DNA of 64,000 nt from Acrocarpospora macrocephala (lineage in GTDB: Bacteria; Actinomycetota; Actinomycetes; Streptosporangiales; Streptosporangiaceae). This document shows positions 20,739 through 29,897 of this stretch, piece after piece. Below the pieces are notes generated by a model, which was not told where the DNA came from, ran no database searches, and saw nothing but the letters and a program-made list of their open reading frames with translations. The translations under genes were made by a program, and so were the position numbers. Position 1 is the first letter of the stretch; each line of letters starts with the position of its first letter. The stretch is from the NCBI RefSeq assembly GCF_009687865.1, contig NZ_BLAE01000053.1, forward strand, positions 20,814-84,813. The letters run 5' to 3'.

Positions 20739-22304
20739 GTGTCCGGTGAGGTGCGGCAGTCGGAGTTCGACACGGTTTTGGTGGTCGACTTCGGGGCGCA
20801 GTATGCGCAGTTGATCGCGCGGCGGGTGCGGGAGTGCCATGTGTACTCCGAGATCGTGCCGTCGACGATGCCGGTGGACGAGATGATGGCCAAGGGGCCT
20901 AAGGCGATCATCCTGTCGGGGGGGCCTTCTTCGGTGTATGCCGAGGGGGCACCGGCTGTGCCGGAAGGGCTGTTCGAGACCGGGGTGCCGACGTTTGGGA
21001 TCTGTTATGGGTTCCAGGTCATGGCGCAGGCGCTGGGCGGGCGGGTCGCGCGGACGGGGGCGGCGGAGTTCGGGGGGACTGCGCTGACCGTGCTGCGGGA
21101 GGGCATGCTGTTCGCGGGGTTGCCGGCGGCGCAGCAGGTGTGGATGTCGCACGGGGATTCGGTGGTGGCGGCTCCGGAGGGGTTCCTGGTCACGGCGTCG
21201 ACGGTGGACACGCCGGTGGCGGGGTTCGAGGACGCGGCGCGCGGGATCTACGGGGTGCAGTTCCATCCTGAGGTGATGCACTCCGATCATGGGCAGGCGG
21301 TGCTGAAGCACTTCCTGGATGCGGCGGGGTGCCGGCCGTCGTGGACGATGGTGAACATCGTTGAGGACGCGGTCACGGCCGTGCGGGAGCAGGTGGGAGA
21401 CGGGCGGGCGATCTGCGCGCTGTCCGGCGGGGTGGATTCCGCGGTCGCGGCGGCCATCGTGCAGCGGGCCATCGGGGAGCGGCTGACCTGCGTGTTCGTC
21501 GATCACGGGCTGCTGCGCAAGGGGGAGGCGGAGCAGGTCGAGCAGGATTTCGTGGCCGCGACCGGGGTGAAGCTGCGGGTCGTGGACGCGGCTGAGCGGT
21601 TCCTCAAGGCGCTGGCGGGGGTGAGCGAGCCGGAGGAGAAGCGGAAGATCATCGGGCGGGAGTTCATCCGGGTGTTCGAGGATGAGCAGCGGGCGATCCT
21701 GGCGGATGGGCCGGCGGATTTCCTGGTGCAGGGCACGCTTTATCCGGATGTGGTGGAGTCGGGCGGCGGGACCGGGACCGCGAACATCAAGTCGCATCAC
21801 AACGTCGGCGGGTTGCCGGAGGATCTGAAGTTCTCGCTGGTGGAGCCGTTGCGGGCGCTGTTCAAGGATGAGGTTCGCCGGGCGGGGGAGGAGTTGGGGC
21901 TGCCTGCGGCGATGGTCTGGCGGCAGCCGTTCCCCGGGCCTGGGCTGGGGATTCGCATCATCGGTGAGGTCACCCAGGAGCGGCTCGACATTCTGCGTGA
22001 GGCCGACGCGATCGCCCGGGAGGAGCTGTCGCGGGCCGGGCTCGATCGGGAGATCTGGCAGTGCCCGGTGGTGCTGCTCGCCGATGTGCGTTCGGTCGGG
22101 GTGCAGGGCGATGGCCGTACGTACGGGCATCCGGTCGTGCTGCGGCCGGTCACCTCGGAGGACGCGATGACCGCCGACTGGTCCCGGGTGCCTTATGACG
22201 TCCTGTCGCGCATCTCCACTCGGATCACCAACGAGGTCCGCGAAGTGAATCGCGTCACCCTCGACATCACCAGCAAGCCCCCCGGCACCATCGAGTGGGA
22301 GTAA
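20739..22304 (+). CDS. guaA: GMP synthase (glutamine-hydrolysing)
   Basis: Amidates XMP to GMP with glutamine and ATP, the step after GuaB. 521 residues, start GTG at 20739 preceded by TTGGGGG. The class I amidotransferase domain has [18 protein letters not shown], catalytic Cys89 in FGICYGFQ, and GVQFHPEV; the ATP-pyrophosphatase domain has SGGVDSAV (about 229-236) and the GMP synthase C-terminal dimerisation part ending [13 protein letters not shown]. The G-rich codons of the first 1.3 kb give way to C-rich ones at the end. Divergent from the kinase gene. Confidence 0.98.
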   Translation: MSGEVRQSEFDTVLVVDFGAQYAQLIARRVRECHVYSEIVPSTMPVDEMMAKGPKAIILSGGPSSVYAEGAPAVPEGLFETGVPTFGICYGFQVMAQALGGRVARTGAAEFGGTALTVLREGMLFAGLPAAQQVWMSHGDSVVAAPEGFLVTASTVDTPVAGFEDAARGIYGVQFHPEVMHSDHGQAVLKHFLDAAGCRPSWTMVNIVEDAVTAVREQVGDGRAICALSGGVDSAVAAAIVQRAIGERLTCVFVDHGLLRKGEAEQVEQDFVAATGVKLRVVDAAERFLKALAGVSEPEEKRKIIGREFIRVFEDEQRAILADGPADFLVQGTLYPDVVESGGGTGTANIKSHHNVGGLPEDLKFSLVEPLRALFKDEVRRAGEELGLPAAMVWRQPFPGPGLGIRIIGEVTQERLDILREADAIAREELSRAGLDREIWQCPVVLLADVRSVGVQGDGRTYGHPVVLRPVTSEDAMTADWSRVPYDVLSRISTRITNEVREVNRVTLDITSKPPGTIEWE

Positions 22305-22330
22305 ACCGCTGAGAGGTTCACCGCGCTGTC

Positions 22331-22411
22331 GCTTCGTGAGGGAAACCGCAGGGATGGCGGGGTCGGGCGGAGCCCGAAGGGAAACAACGGGTGGGTGGGT
22401 GGGAGAACCAC
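22331..22411 (-). repeat. Dispersed intergenic repeat, copy 1
   Basis: Read on the minus strand this 81-bp segment runs GTGGTTCTCCCACCC, a T/C-rich part, the tight hairpin CGGGCTCCGCCCG, CCCCGCCA and an end at ACGAAGC. Two further copies on the plus strand at 63133-63210 and 63226-63307 share the same order of blocks. It lies between guaA and the acyltransferase gene. It looks like a REP-type or other short interspersed element, not a gene. Confidence 0.75.
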
Positions 22412-22505
22412 GACCGGCGTCGCCCGAGCGTGCCGGTGCCGGCTGCTCGGTGAGTTGGGGTGAATCGGGCGGTGTGGGATCTGGTGGGCGGGTAGGTTAG
22501 CGCGA

Positions 22506-23714
22506 GTGATTTCCACACAGCAGGGGCTTTCTTCGCAGAGTTCGCGTGTTGCGGCTGGGTCGGGTGTGTCGTCCCGTGGGGGGCGGATGGCTTGGCTGGA
22601 TGCGTTGCGGGGGGTGGGGGCGCTCGCGGTGGTGGGCGAGCATATGTTGCCGTGGATTCTGCCGGGGTTGCGGCCTTATTGGTTTAACATGGGCATGTAT
22701 GGCGTGCTCGTATTTTTTCTGGTTAGTGGGTATATTATCCCGGCTTCATTGGAGTCCAGGGGTGACGTTCGAGCCTTTTGGATAAGCCGGATATTTCGCC
22801 TTTATCCGTTGTATTTGGTTGTTATTGCGGTTGCGTTGTTTATTGCTATTTGGGTGCCTGTTCGGGTTCAGGTGCCTCGGGATCTTTCAGGTGTAGCCGC
22901 GCATATCAGCATGTTGTTGGATGTTGTTCACATCGGGGGACTTGCCGATCCGATGTGGACTTTGTCGTACGAGATGGTGTTTTATCTGCTGGTCACAGCC
23001 CTGTTCGTCCGCGGGATCCATCGCGCGAGCGGCGTCTACGCGATCGTGTTCGGCGCGATCGCCATCGTGGCCGGGATCGTCTTCGATTCACCGATACTCG
23101 GCGGCCCATGGCCCGCGATCATCTCCGGCGCCCTCTTCCTCACGGGCCTAACTTGCCTGTTGTCCGGAAATTTCCGGACAACCGCCGCCTACGCGCTCGG
23201 CCTCATGGCCGTCATTCTGCTGCTGTTCAGCGGCTACGTCCCCTGGTTCGGCGCCGCGATCCTCGCCGTCATGTTCACCGGCACCACCCTCTACCGCTGG
23301 GAACACGGCACCGGCCCATTCTGGCCGGTCCTCGCCTCTGCCGCCCTGGTCGCCATCTCCCCGGTCTGGTCGATCCAAGCCGGCTGGTGGTGGGTCCAAC
23401 CCCAAGTCTGGATCACCACCCTGGCCCTGGCCGCCGCCACCTTCGCCGCCGCCAGAGCCCTCCGCGACCGCACCATCCCCCGCACACTCGTCTGGCTGGG
23501 CTTGGTCAGCTACTCCGTCTACCTGCTGCATCACCCGCTGCTGCGCCTGCTGCCCGAATTCTTCGGCGACCTGCGCTACCTCACCCTGACCACCAGGCTC
23601 GCCCTCGGCACCGGCTACCTCACCACGCTGTTGCTGCTCAGCTGGGCCACCTACCGTCTGGTCGAAGGCCCAGCCCAACGCCTCGGAAAACGCCTGGCCA
23701 GAAGAACGGCCTAG
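22506..23714 (+). CDS. Membrane acyltransferase (acyltransferase 3 family)
   Basis: 402-residue integral membrane acyltransferase that would transfer an acyl (often acetyl) group to an exported carbohydrate. Family markers: MAWLDALRGVGALAVVGEH with the catalytic-type His and Arg near the N-terminus, FFLVSGYIIPASL and SRIFRLYPLYLVV, then about ten hydrophobic helices and the C-terminal SYSVYLLHHPLLRLL. A GTG at 22506 gives the length used; an ATG at 22587, after GGGGGGCGG, is an alternative removing 27 polar residues. Bases 22680-22980 are clearly lower in GC than the rest of the gene. Its stop overlaps that of the convergent deacetylase gene at CTAG. Confidence 0.9.
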   Translation: MISTQQGLSSQSSRVAAGSGVSSRGGRMAWLDALRGVGALAVVGEHMLPWILPGLRPYWFNMGMYGVLVFFLVSGYIIPASLESRGDVRAFWISRIFRLYPLYLVVIAVALFIAIWVPVRVQVPRDLSGVAAHISMLLDVVHIGGLADPMWTLSYEMVFYLLVTALFVRGIHRASGVYAIVFGAIAIVAGIVFDSPILGGPWPAIISGALFLTGLTCLLSGNFRTTAAYALGLMAVILLLFSGYVPWFGAAILAVMFTGTTLYRWEHGTGPFWPVLASAALVAISPVWSIQAGWWWVQPQVWITTLALAAATFAAARALRDRTIPRTLVWLGLVSYSVYLLHHPLLRLLPEFFGDLRYLTLTTRLALGTGYLTTLLLLSWATYRLVEGPAQRLGKRLARRTA

Positions 23715-24514
23715 ACCTCGCCGGCCGGCCCGGAGAAGTCATCGTCATCGTCCAGCTCGCCGGACTGATTCTTCGGGTAGAACTCACCCGGCACCAACGT
23801 CTGCCCTTCCAGCAGCTTGGACACCGTGACGAAGGAATACCCCTGCTTCGCCAGCGTGGAGAGCACCTTCGGCATCGAGTCGACCGTCTCCTTGACGGTC
23901 TCGTGCATCAGGACGACCGCGTTCTTCCCGGCCGCCTCCAGCGCGGCCGTGGTGAGGAACGCCACGTCCCGATATTCCTTGACATAGTCCTTGGTAGCGA
24001 CCGTGCCCGGGATCTGGATCAGTTTCAGCTTGGCCACGACCGCGTTCACGTCGTCATCGGTCAGCCCGCCGGGCGCGCGGAACACCGTCGGCGTCTTGCC
24101 AGTGGTCTTCTTGATCAGCTTCTGGGTCTCGTTGATCTCTTTGTAGATCGCAGCGGGAGCCAGGTCGGTCAGCCACGGGTGGCTCCACGTGTGGTTCCCC
24201 AGCTCATGGCCACCCTTCACGATGTTCTTGGTCAGCACCGGGTGTTTCTTCACCCGCGAGCCCATCACAAAGAACGTCGCCTTGGCCTTGTACTTCTTCA
24301 GCGTGGCCAGCAGCTTCGTGGTGTTGTCCGAGGGACCGTCGTCAAAAGTCAAGGCGATGCACTTGTGCGTCTCGCAGAACGGGACGGCCTTTTTGCCCGG
24401 GGCCGCTTTGACAGTGACCTTTGTGTCCTTGGGGGCGGCCTGCGCTCCGGCCGCTGGTAGCAGCACCAGGGTCGCACAGGCGGTGAGGGCGGGAATGGTG
24501 TGACGCAGCAGCAT
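23711..24514 (-). CDS. Secreted polysaccharide deacetylase (NodB domain)
   Basis: 267-residue exported carbohydrate esterase 4 family enzyme, expected to remove N- or O-acetyl groups from peptidoglycan or a wall polysaccharide. Signal peptide at 1-26 (cleavage near AQA-AP). NodB motifs: TFDDGPS (motif 1, catalytic base and metal Asp), HTWSHP (motif 2, metal His pair), RAPGG (motif 3) and the late VVLMHET (His). C-terminal tail is acidic. Opposite in logic to the acyltransferase whose gene end it overlaps: one would add acyl groups, the other remove them. Confidence 0.92.
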   Translation of the reverse strand: MLLRHTIPALTACATLVLLPAAGAQAAPKDTKVTVKAAPGKKAVPFCETHKCIALTFDDGPSDNTTKLLATLKKYKAKATFFVMGSRVKKHPVLTKNIVKGGHELGNHTWSHPWLTDLAPAAIYKEINETQKLIKKTTGKTPTVFRAPGGLTDDDVNAVVAKLKLIQIPGTVATKDYVKEYRDVAFLTTAALEAAGKNAVVLMHETVKETVDSMPKVLSTLAKQGYSFVTVSKLLEGQTLVPGEFYPKNQSGELDDDDDFSGPAGEV

Positions 24515-24684
24515 TGCGGCATCCTAACGTGCCCTCCTGGGAGTTTTCTGAGGCTCCCACCATTCGGGCGGAGCCGACGCGGCAAGGAAAGCCCAACCGG
24601 GCCGCTAGGAAACCGCAAACCTTGGCATGACCTGCCGATTCGGTGTCCATGTTGGCTGGAAAACGACGAACCGGAGGATGGTCC

Positions 24685-27546
24685 GTGCCTCGACTGAGCG
24701 TCATCGTGCCGATGTACAACGTCGCCGCGCACGTGGGGGCGTGCCTGGAGTCGCTGCGGGCGCAGACGTACCGCGATCACGAGGTGCTGATGGTGGACGA
24801 CGGGTCGCCGGACGGGAGCGCGGCGGTGGCGGCCCGGTTCGAGGCGGCAGACCCGAGGTTCCGGCTCGTCCGGCGGCGACATGGGGGTCCCGGCGCGGCC
24901 CGCGAGACCGGGCTGCGGCACGCCACCGGCGAATCACTGCTGTTCCTGGAGGGCGACGACCTGGTGCCGCTGACCGCGCTCGAACTGATGGCGGGCAGCC
25001 TGGCCGAGTCGGATTCCGACCTGGTCACCGGGAATGTCCGACAGTTCAGTGCGCGCGGGGACTGGCCGTCGCCGGAGCATCGGGCGATCTTCGCCAGGCC
25101 CGAATGGCGGACTCATATCAGCCGCCGTCCCGATCTGTTCGGGGACCGCCTGATCACCAACAAGTTGTGGCGGCGCGAGTTCTGGGACGGGCTGCGATCC
25201 CCGGAACACGAGGACATGGTTCTCTCACTGTCCGGGCACCTGCTGGCCAAGGCGGTGGACGTCCGGCCCGAGCCGGTCTACCTCTGGCGGCAGCGGGAGG
25301 AGGCAGACCTCAGCGTGTACGCGCTGGAGGCGCGATTCGCGGCCGTCCACGCGATGCGGGCGTTCCTGGTCGAGCAGGGCTTCGACGAGCAGATCGAAGC
25401 GTGGGATCTGACGGTTTTCGAGAGCGATCTGCCGGTTTTCCTGGACGCGGTCGACCACGCCGACGACGCCTACCGGGAGAAGTTCGCCGAGCTGACCAAC
25501 GCGTACCTCGATCACGCCCCGGGCGTGCTGGCGCGGCTTCCGGTCGGGCGGCGGGTCAAGTGGCATCTGGTACGCGAAAAGAGGATGGCCGAGCTGGTCC
25601 GCCTGACGCGGCGGGAGCGGCGGGGCTGGGTGCGGGAGCGGGCGATCGGCGGGTTCGGCCGATACCGCCTGCGCAGCAGCGCGCTGGCCCGCCTGGGCGT
25701 GCAGGTTCCGGCCGAGGTGCTGCGGCTGCGCGAGGAACTGGCGCTGCAACAGCGGGTGGACCGGGTCGAGTGGGTGGACGGCAAGCTGGTCGTCGAGGCG
25801 CGCGCCACCGTGCGGTTCCTGCGGCCCACCCGGCGGCTGCACCAGCGGGTGTACGCCTGGCTGGCCGACGATCGCGCCGGCCGCCGGATCCGGCTTCCGG
25901 TCAAAAGGGTCAAAGCCCGGCCGCTGGCGGCCAAGCCCGGAGTTCGGCGTACGGACTGGGGCGGATTCACCTTCGCCGTAGATCCCGCCACGCTCCCGCC
26001 TGGCGACTGGCAGGTCGACCTGCTCGTCATGCACCGCGGCATGGTCCGCAAAGCCCGCCTGGCGGGCGCGCCCAGAAAGTTGCGCACCCTCGTCGTGAAC
26101 GGCGCTCGCGTGGTGCCGTCCCGCACGCTCGCCGAGGAGTTGCTCGTCGCGGTCCGGCCGCAGGACACGCGGGTCGGCCTGCTCCGCGTGGAGCGGGACC
26201 AGCTCCTGCTCCACGGTGACGCGTCCGTCGACCTCGGCCAGAACCCGCTCCTGCAGCTGGTCCGCCCCGGCGCCCGGGTGAGCGTGCCGCTGGAGGTGCG
26301 CGGGCGCACGTTCGCCGGGTCCCTGGATCTGTTCGCGCTCCGCCCGGCCGAGCGGGTACGGCTTGCGCCCGCCAGCCCCGAGGCGCTGATCCTGGACGCG
26401 CCCGTCACCTGGCAGGCGCGGATCGTCCCGGCCGACGGCGTCGAGCGCACGCTTGTGGTCACGGACTCGGTCCGGCACGCGGACGAGGACCGGGAGTATC
26501 GGGCGGGCCCGTCGGAAGCGGGCGAACTCGTCGTCCAGGTGCAGCCGCCGGTCGCGCTCGCCGAGGTGGTGGAGTGGACGGCCGACGATCGGCTGATCCT
26601 CAGCGGATCCTTCGCGGCGGCACCGCACGAGAAGCCTGAGCTGGTGGTGTCCGCGCTGGATCGGCTGGACGAGCGCGTGTTGCCCCTGGAGTCGCGGGGG
26701 CGCCGGTTCACCGCCATGTTCTCGCCGGTCGCGGTGGAGAGCCCGGTCGGGCGGGTGCCGTTGCCGTCAGGGGCGTACGGGCTGACGGTGCGGGTGGATG
26801 GGCGGGAGCTCCCGGTGGAGCTGGGCTTTGCCGTACCGGTGGAGCGGGAGACGAGCACGGGGCGGAAGGTCGAGCTGGACGGGAACGCGCGTGGGCATGC
26901 CGTGCTGACCATGGTGAGCGATCTGAGCAAGGACGAGCGGGGCCGGGACGCTCAGCAGATGTTGCGGGAGCAGCGGTATCCGACGGCTCGGCATGCCGCC
27001 CTGCGGGAGGAGGTGTTCTTCGACTGCTTCAACGGCACGCAGTTCTCCGACAGCCCGCGCGCGATCCTGGAAGAGCTGCACCGCCGCCGTTCCGGACTGG
27101 CGTTGCGGTGGAATGTCCACGACGGGCAGGTGGCGCTTCCGGCCCACGTGGAACCGGTCCGGATGCTCGGGGTCGACTACTACGACGCGCTCGCCCGCAG
27201 CCGCTTCATCGTGACAAATGTGCATCTGCCGGAGTGGTTTCGGCGGCGGCCAGGGCAGACCGTGGTGCTGACCGGGCCTATCACCTTCGACGGGCAGGAA
27301 TGGCCGATGCTCTTCCTCGCCCAGGACGACCAGCGCGGATTCGACTTCCGGACCGAAGCCCCCGGCCCACTGCTGGCCGGCACTGCCGAGGTGATCGACG
27401 CCATCCGCGACCTGGACGGCGTCTCCGCCGAGTACGCCGAGCGCTACCGTGCCTTCGTCACCAAGTTCTGCCCTCTGGACGACGGCCAGGCCGCGAAACG
27501 CGTGGTAGATCATTTGCTCGCGTATTCCGATATTCTCCCCCGGTGA
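24685..27546 (+). CDS. GT2 glycosyltransferase fused to a shortened glycerophosphotransferase-like domain
   Basis: 953 residues. N-terminal GT-A glycosyltransferase family 2 domain (about 1-230): VPRLSVIVPMYNV, VDDGSPDGS, GDDLVP in the DxD position, TNKLWRREFW. A long beta-rich middle (about 350-780) follows. The end resembles the TagF/CDP-glycerol glycerophosphotransferase domain: FNGTQFSDSPRAILEEL, VHLPEWFRRRPGQTVV at its beginning and FDFRTEAPGPLLAGTAEVIDAIRDLDGV and FCPLDDGQAAKRVVDHL at its end, but the catalytic centre (the WHG, APTWRD/RTHP and DYSS motifs) is missing between them. The other fused gene at 33852 retains those motifs. Start: GTG at 24685, 7 bp after GGAGG. Confidence 0.88.
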   Translation: MPRLSVIVPMYNVAAHVGACLESLRAQTYRDHEVLMVDDGSPDGSAAVAARFEAADPRFRLVRRRHGGPGAARETGLRHATGESLLFLEGDDLVPLTALELMAGSLAESDSDLVTGNVRQFSARGDWPSPEHRAIFARPEWRTHISRRPDLFGDRLITNKLWRREFWDGLRSPEHEDMVLSLSGHLLAKAVDVRPEPVYLWRQREEADLSVYALEARFAAVHAMRAFLVEQGFDEQIEAWDLTVFESDLPVFLDAVDHADDAYREKFAELTNAYLDHAPGVLARLPVGRRVKWHLVREKRMAELVRLTRRERRGWVRERAIGGFGRYRLRSSALARLGVQVPAEVLRLREELALQQRVDRVEWVDGKLVVEARATVRFLRPTRRLHQRVYAWLADDRAGRRIRLPVKRVKARPLAAKPGVRRTDWGGFTFAVDPATLPPGDWQVDLLVMHRGMVRKARLAGAPRKLRTLVVNGARVVPSRTLAEELLVAVRPQDTRVGLLRVERDQLLLHGDASVDLGQNPLLQLVRPGARVSVPLEVRGRTFAGSLDLFALRPAERVRLAPASPEALILDAPVTWQARIVPADGVERTLVVTDSVRHADEDREYRAGPSEAGELVVQVQPPVALAEVVEWTADDRLILSGSFAAAPHEKPELVVSALDRLDERVLPLESRGRRFTAMFSPVAVESPVGRVPLPSGAYGLTVRVDGRELPVELGFAVPVERETSTGRKVELDGNARGHAVLTMVSDLSKDERGRDAQQMLREQRYPTARHAALREEVFFDCFNGTQFSDSPRAILEELHRRRSGLALRWNVHDGQVALPAHVEPVRMLGVDYYDALARSRFIVTNVHLPEWFRRRPGQTVVLTGPITFDGQEWPMLFLAQDDQRGFDFRTEAPGPLLAGTAEVIDAIRDLDGVSAEYAERYRAFVTKFCPLDDGQAAKRVVDHLLAYSDILPR

Positions 27547-28214
27547 GCCGCCGCCGAAAGCAGAGTTCAGGTCACCCCGCCAAGCGCGCCGCCATCCGGG
27601 ACAAGCCTGCGGAATCCCCGCTGGTCCGCGCCGCCGCGGCCACCCCGGTCCTGCGCGGCCTGCGCGGCCTGGCGACCTGGGTCGGCGACGGTGTCGCGGT
27701 GACCGGCACCGGCGTCCCCCGCCCAGGCGACATTCCCGACCTGTGCCGGGCACTCGGCATCGAGCCCCCACCGTTCAAGATCCGCACCGCCAGCCGGGTG
27801 CCCTGGCTGATGTCGCTATGGGCGGTCGCCCGCGCCGCCGACGTGATCCAGATCAAGGGCCGCAAAGCCCGCCCCGGCGCCGGGCTCACCACGGACGCCC
27901 TGGAGACCTGGCGGAACGCGTTCGTCCGCACCGTGGACGGCGACGACGAGGAGTTCATCGAAGGCGCCGAAGGCGGCGCGCTGGTGGCGCTCCAGGTCCT
28001 GGCCAACGTGCCCGCCGGGAGCGCCGTGGACGAAGCCGCCCTGGACGCGACCATCCGCGAAGCCGCCCAGGCCGAGGGCGTGACCTTCGACGTCACCGCC
28101 GGCCTGGACCTGCTCGCCTTCTTCGGCGCGGTGCGCCGCGACCCCGGGCGGGCCACCCTCACCCCGCTGGGCGCCCACCTGGTCACCATCCTGCACGAAC
28201 TCACCCCGGCGTGA
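27543..28214 (+). CDS. Conserved hypothetical protein, coupled to the GT2 gene
   Basis: 223-residue protein I do not recognise. It starts with GTG overlapping the preceding stop (GTGA), so it is translationally coupled. A basic N-terminus (SRRRKQSSGHPAKRAAIRDK) is followed by an alpha-helical part in which VGDGVAVTGTGVPRPGDIPDLCRALG and VPWLMSLWAVARAADVIQIKGRKARP look like a helix-strand arrangement seen in several actinobacterial uncharacterised proteins, possibly winged-helix. The C-terminus RATLTPLGAHLVTILHEL would fit a winged-helix wing and last helix. No membrane segment. Its last 14 bp overlap the convergent Stealth gene. Confidence 0.75.
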   Translation: MSRRRKQSSGHPAKRAAIRDKPAESPLVRAAAATPVLRGLRGLATWVGDGVAVTGTGVPRPGDIPDLCRALGIEPPPFKIRTASRVPWLMSLWAVARAADVIQIKGRKARPGAGLTTDALETWRNAFVRTVDGDDEEFIEGAEGGALVALQVLANVPAGSAVDEAALDATIREAAQAEGVTFDVTAGLDLLAFFGAVRRDPGRATLTPLGAHLVTILHELTPA

Positions 28215-29739
28215 CCTCGAACGGGCTGGGCATCGGGTAGTACGCCTCCAGGAACTTGTGCACCATCGCGTCCTGCTCGGGCGTGGTGGCCGCGGTGTCG
28301 TTCAGGCAGTAGGCGTCGTGCTCGCGGGCCGCCAGCATGCGCCGCATCTTGGCCGGAGCTTTGCGCATCGACAGGTCCACGTACGTGTAGTGCACCGACC
28401 CCGGAATCGCCCGCCCGCTCAGATACCCGTAATAGTGCACCAGCGAGGACACCACCGAGATGTCGCTGGAACGCCGGAACGCCGACCGGGTGGTCTCCTC
28501 GAACTCCTCCGCGAACCGGTCCTCCAGCTCGAACAGCAACGACCGGCGCAACGCGTACGGCACGTGCTTCATTTTCTGGGTGAGCGTCCGGCCGGACAGC
28601 TCCTCCAGCAGCCGCCGGTTGTTCATCCCGGCCGCGTGCACCGGATTGTCCTCGTGCAGCGCGAACGGCACCTGCGCCGCCGACGGGAAGAACCGGGTGA
28701 TGCCATTCCCCTCGAAGAACATCTCCGGACAGAGAGGACGCCCTAGGAAGAAGTCATCGTTCAGGTAGAGGAAATGCTCGGCCAGCCCCTCGATGCGATG
28801 CAGCTGGGCCTCGATCGCGTGCGAGTTGAACACCGGCAGCAGGCCGGGATCCCGGAAGATCTCCTTGTGATCCACCACCTGGATCCGGTCGTTCTCCCGC
28901 AGCCAGGACGGCCGCTGCTGGTCGGTGACCAGCCAGATCTTCCTGATCCACGGCGCGTAGGTCACCAGCGAGCGCAGCGAATACCGCAGCTCGTCGCGGC
29001 TGACGAAACGCGCCTCGGAGACGGCCGCCTCGCTCAGTCCGCCGGTCAGCGCCAGGTCGCGGCGCGCCCGCCAGGCCGGATCGGCGCCGTCCACCCAGGT
29101 GTAGACGGCGTCGATCGGGAAATCGATCTCGTCGACCAGGCGGCAGAGGAACTCCGGCCGGGTCGGGTAGCTCCGCTCGCCCACGGCGACCAGCCGGTTG
29201 AACAGCTCCTCCCGGCCCTCCACCGTGGGCCCGTCCACCGGGACCGCCTCGCACACCCGGTTCGGCCGGGGCGCCACGAGCAGGTCGTCCTCCACGTGCC
29301 AGATCTCCAGATCGATGCCCGTCTCGCCGCCGAGCGTGAACGTCCGGGCCGGGCTGGTGAAGAACAGCGCCAGCCGGATCACCCGGGCGTGCGCCAGGTC
29401 GGTCTTGCGCAGCGGGCGGAGCCGCTCGAAGTCCGGCCGCCGCATGCCGCTGCGCCCGGTCGGCAGCCGGGCCGCGTAGAAGGCGTGCCGGGCCAGCGCG
29501 GCCAGCGCTTTGGCCCGGTACACGGTGCGCACCGCCACCACGGGTGGCCGTCCGGCCAGCGGCCGGACGCAGAAGAACGGCACGTCGGCCTCGGCCAGCG
29601 TGCGGCAGACCAGGTCGAACGTCTCCCGCACCGCGTGGAGCGGGCTCAGCTCGGCCCGGATCAGGGCAGACTGCGGCGGCGAGGTGTCACGCACGCCGAG
29701 TCGCCCCTGCAACTGTCGATACAACGTTCCCACAGGCAT
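28201..29739 (-). CDS. Stealth-family capsule/wall polymer phosphotransferase
   Basis: 512-residue Stealth protein, a family of hexose-1-phosphate transferases that build phosphodiester-linked polysaccharides such as capsules and wall polymers. Stealth CR1 is IDAVYTWVDGADPAW (about 213-227), CR2 RDELRYSLRSLVTYAPWIRKIWLVTDQQ, CR3 FNSHAIEAQLHRIEGLAEHFLYLNDDFF and CR4 near the C-terminus (AAREHDAYCLND). About 200 residues precede CR1. ATG preceded by GGGGGGAG. It lies convergent to the hypothetical gene and divergent from the CDP-alcohol phosphatidyltransferase gene. Confidence 0.93.
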   Translation of the reverse strand: MPVGTLYRQLQGRLGVRDTSPPQSALIRAELSPLHAVRETFDLVCRTLAEADVPFFCVRPLAGRPPVVAVRTVYRAKALAALARHAFYAARLPTGRSGMRRPDFERLRPLRKTDLAHARVIRLALFFTSPARTFTLGGETGIDLEIWHVEDDLLVAPRPNRVCEAVPVDGPTVEGREELFNRLVAVGERSYPTRPEFLCRLVDEIDFPIDAVYTWVDGADPAWRARRDLALTGGLSEAAVSEARFVSRDELRYSLRSLVTYAPWIRKIWLVTDQQRPSWLRENDRIQVVDHKEIFRDPGLLPVFNSHAIEAQLHRIEGLAEHFLYLNDDFFLGRPLCPEMFFEGNGITRFFPSAAQVPFALHEDNPVHAAGMNNRRLLEELSGRTLTQKMKHVPYALRRSLLFELEDRFAEEFEETTRSAFRRSSDISVVSSLVHYYGYLSGRAIPGSVHYTYVDLSMRKAPAKMRRMLAAREHDAYCLNDTAATTPEQDAMVHKFLEAYYPMPSPFEVTPG

Positions 29740-29897
29740 GGGTCTCCCCCCGAAGATTCCAGGACTCTAACCGACGTCTGCCGCGTTGGCAGGGGCTTTG
29801 CCCACGTCAGGGCAACGGTCAAGAAGTGGCAACGAGATCCCCCGGCTGTCACCGAAGAAGAGGTTACCGACTACCTCGCGTAGCCATTCTTACGTGC

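Noticed and set aside
22305..22505. 66- and 107-codon minus-strand frames between guaA and the acyltransferase
   Set aside because: They run through the dispersed repeat and have no family resemblance; treated as non-coding repeat.
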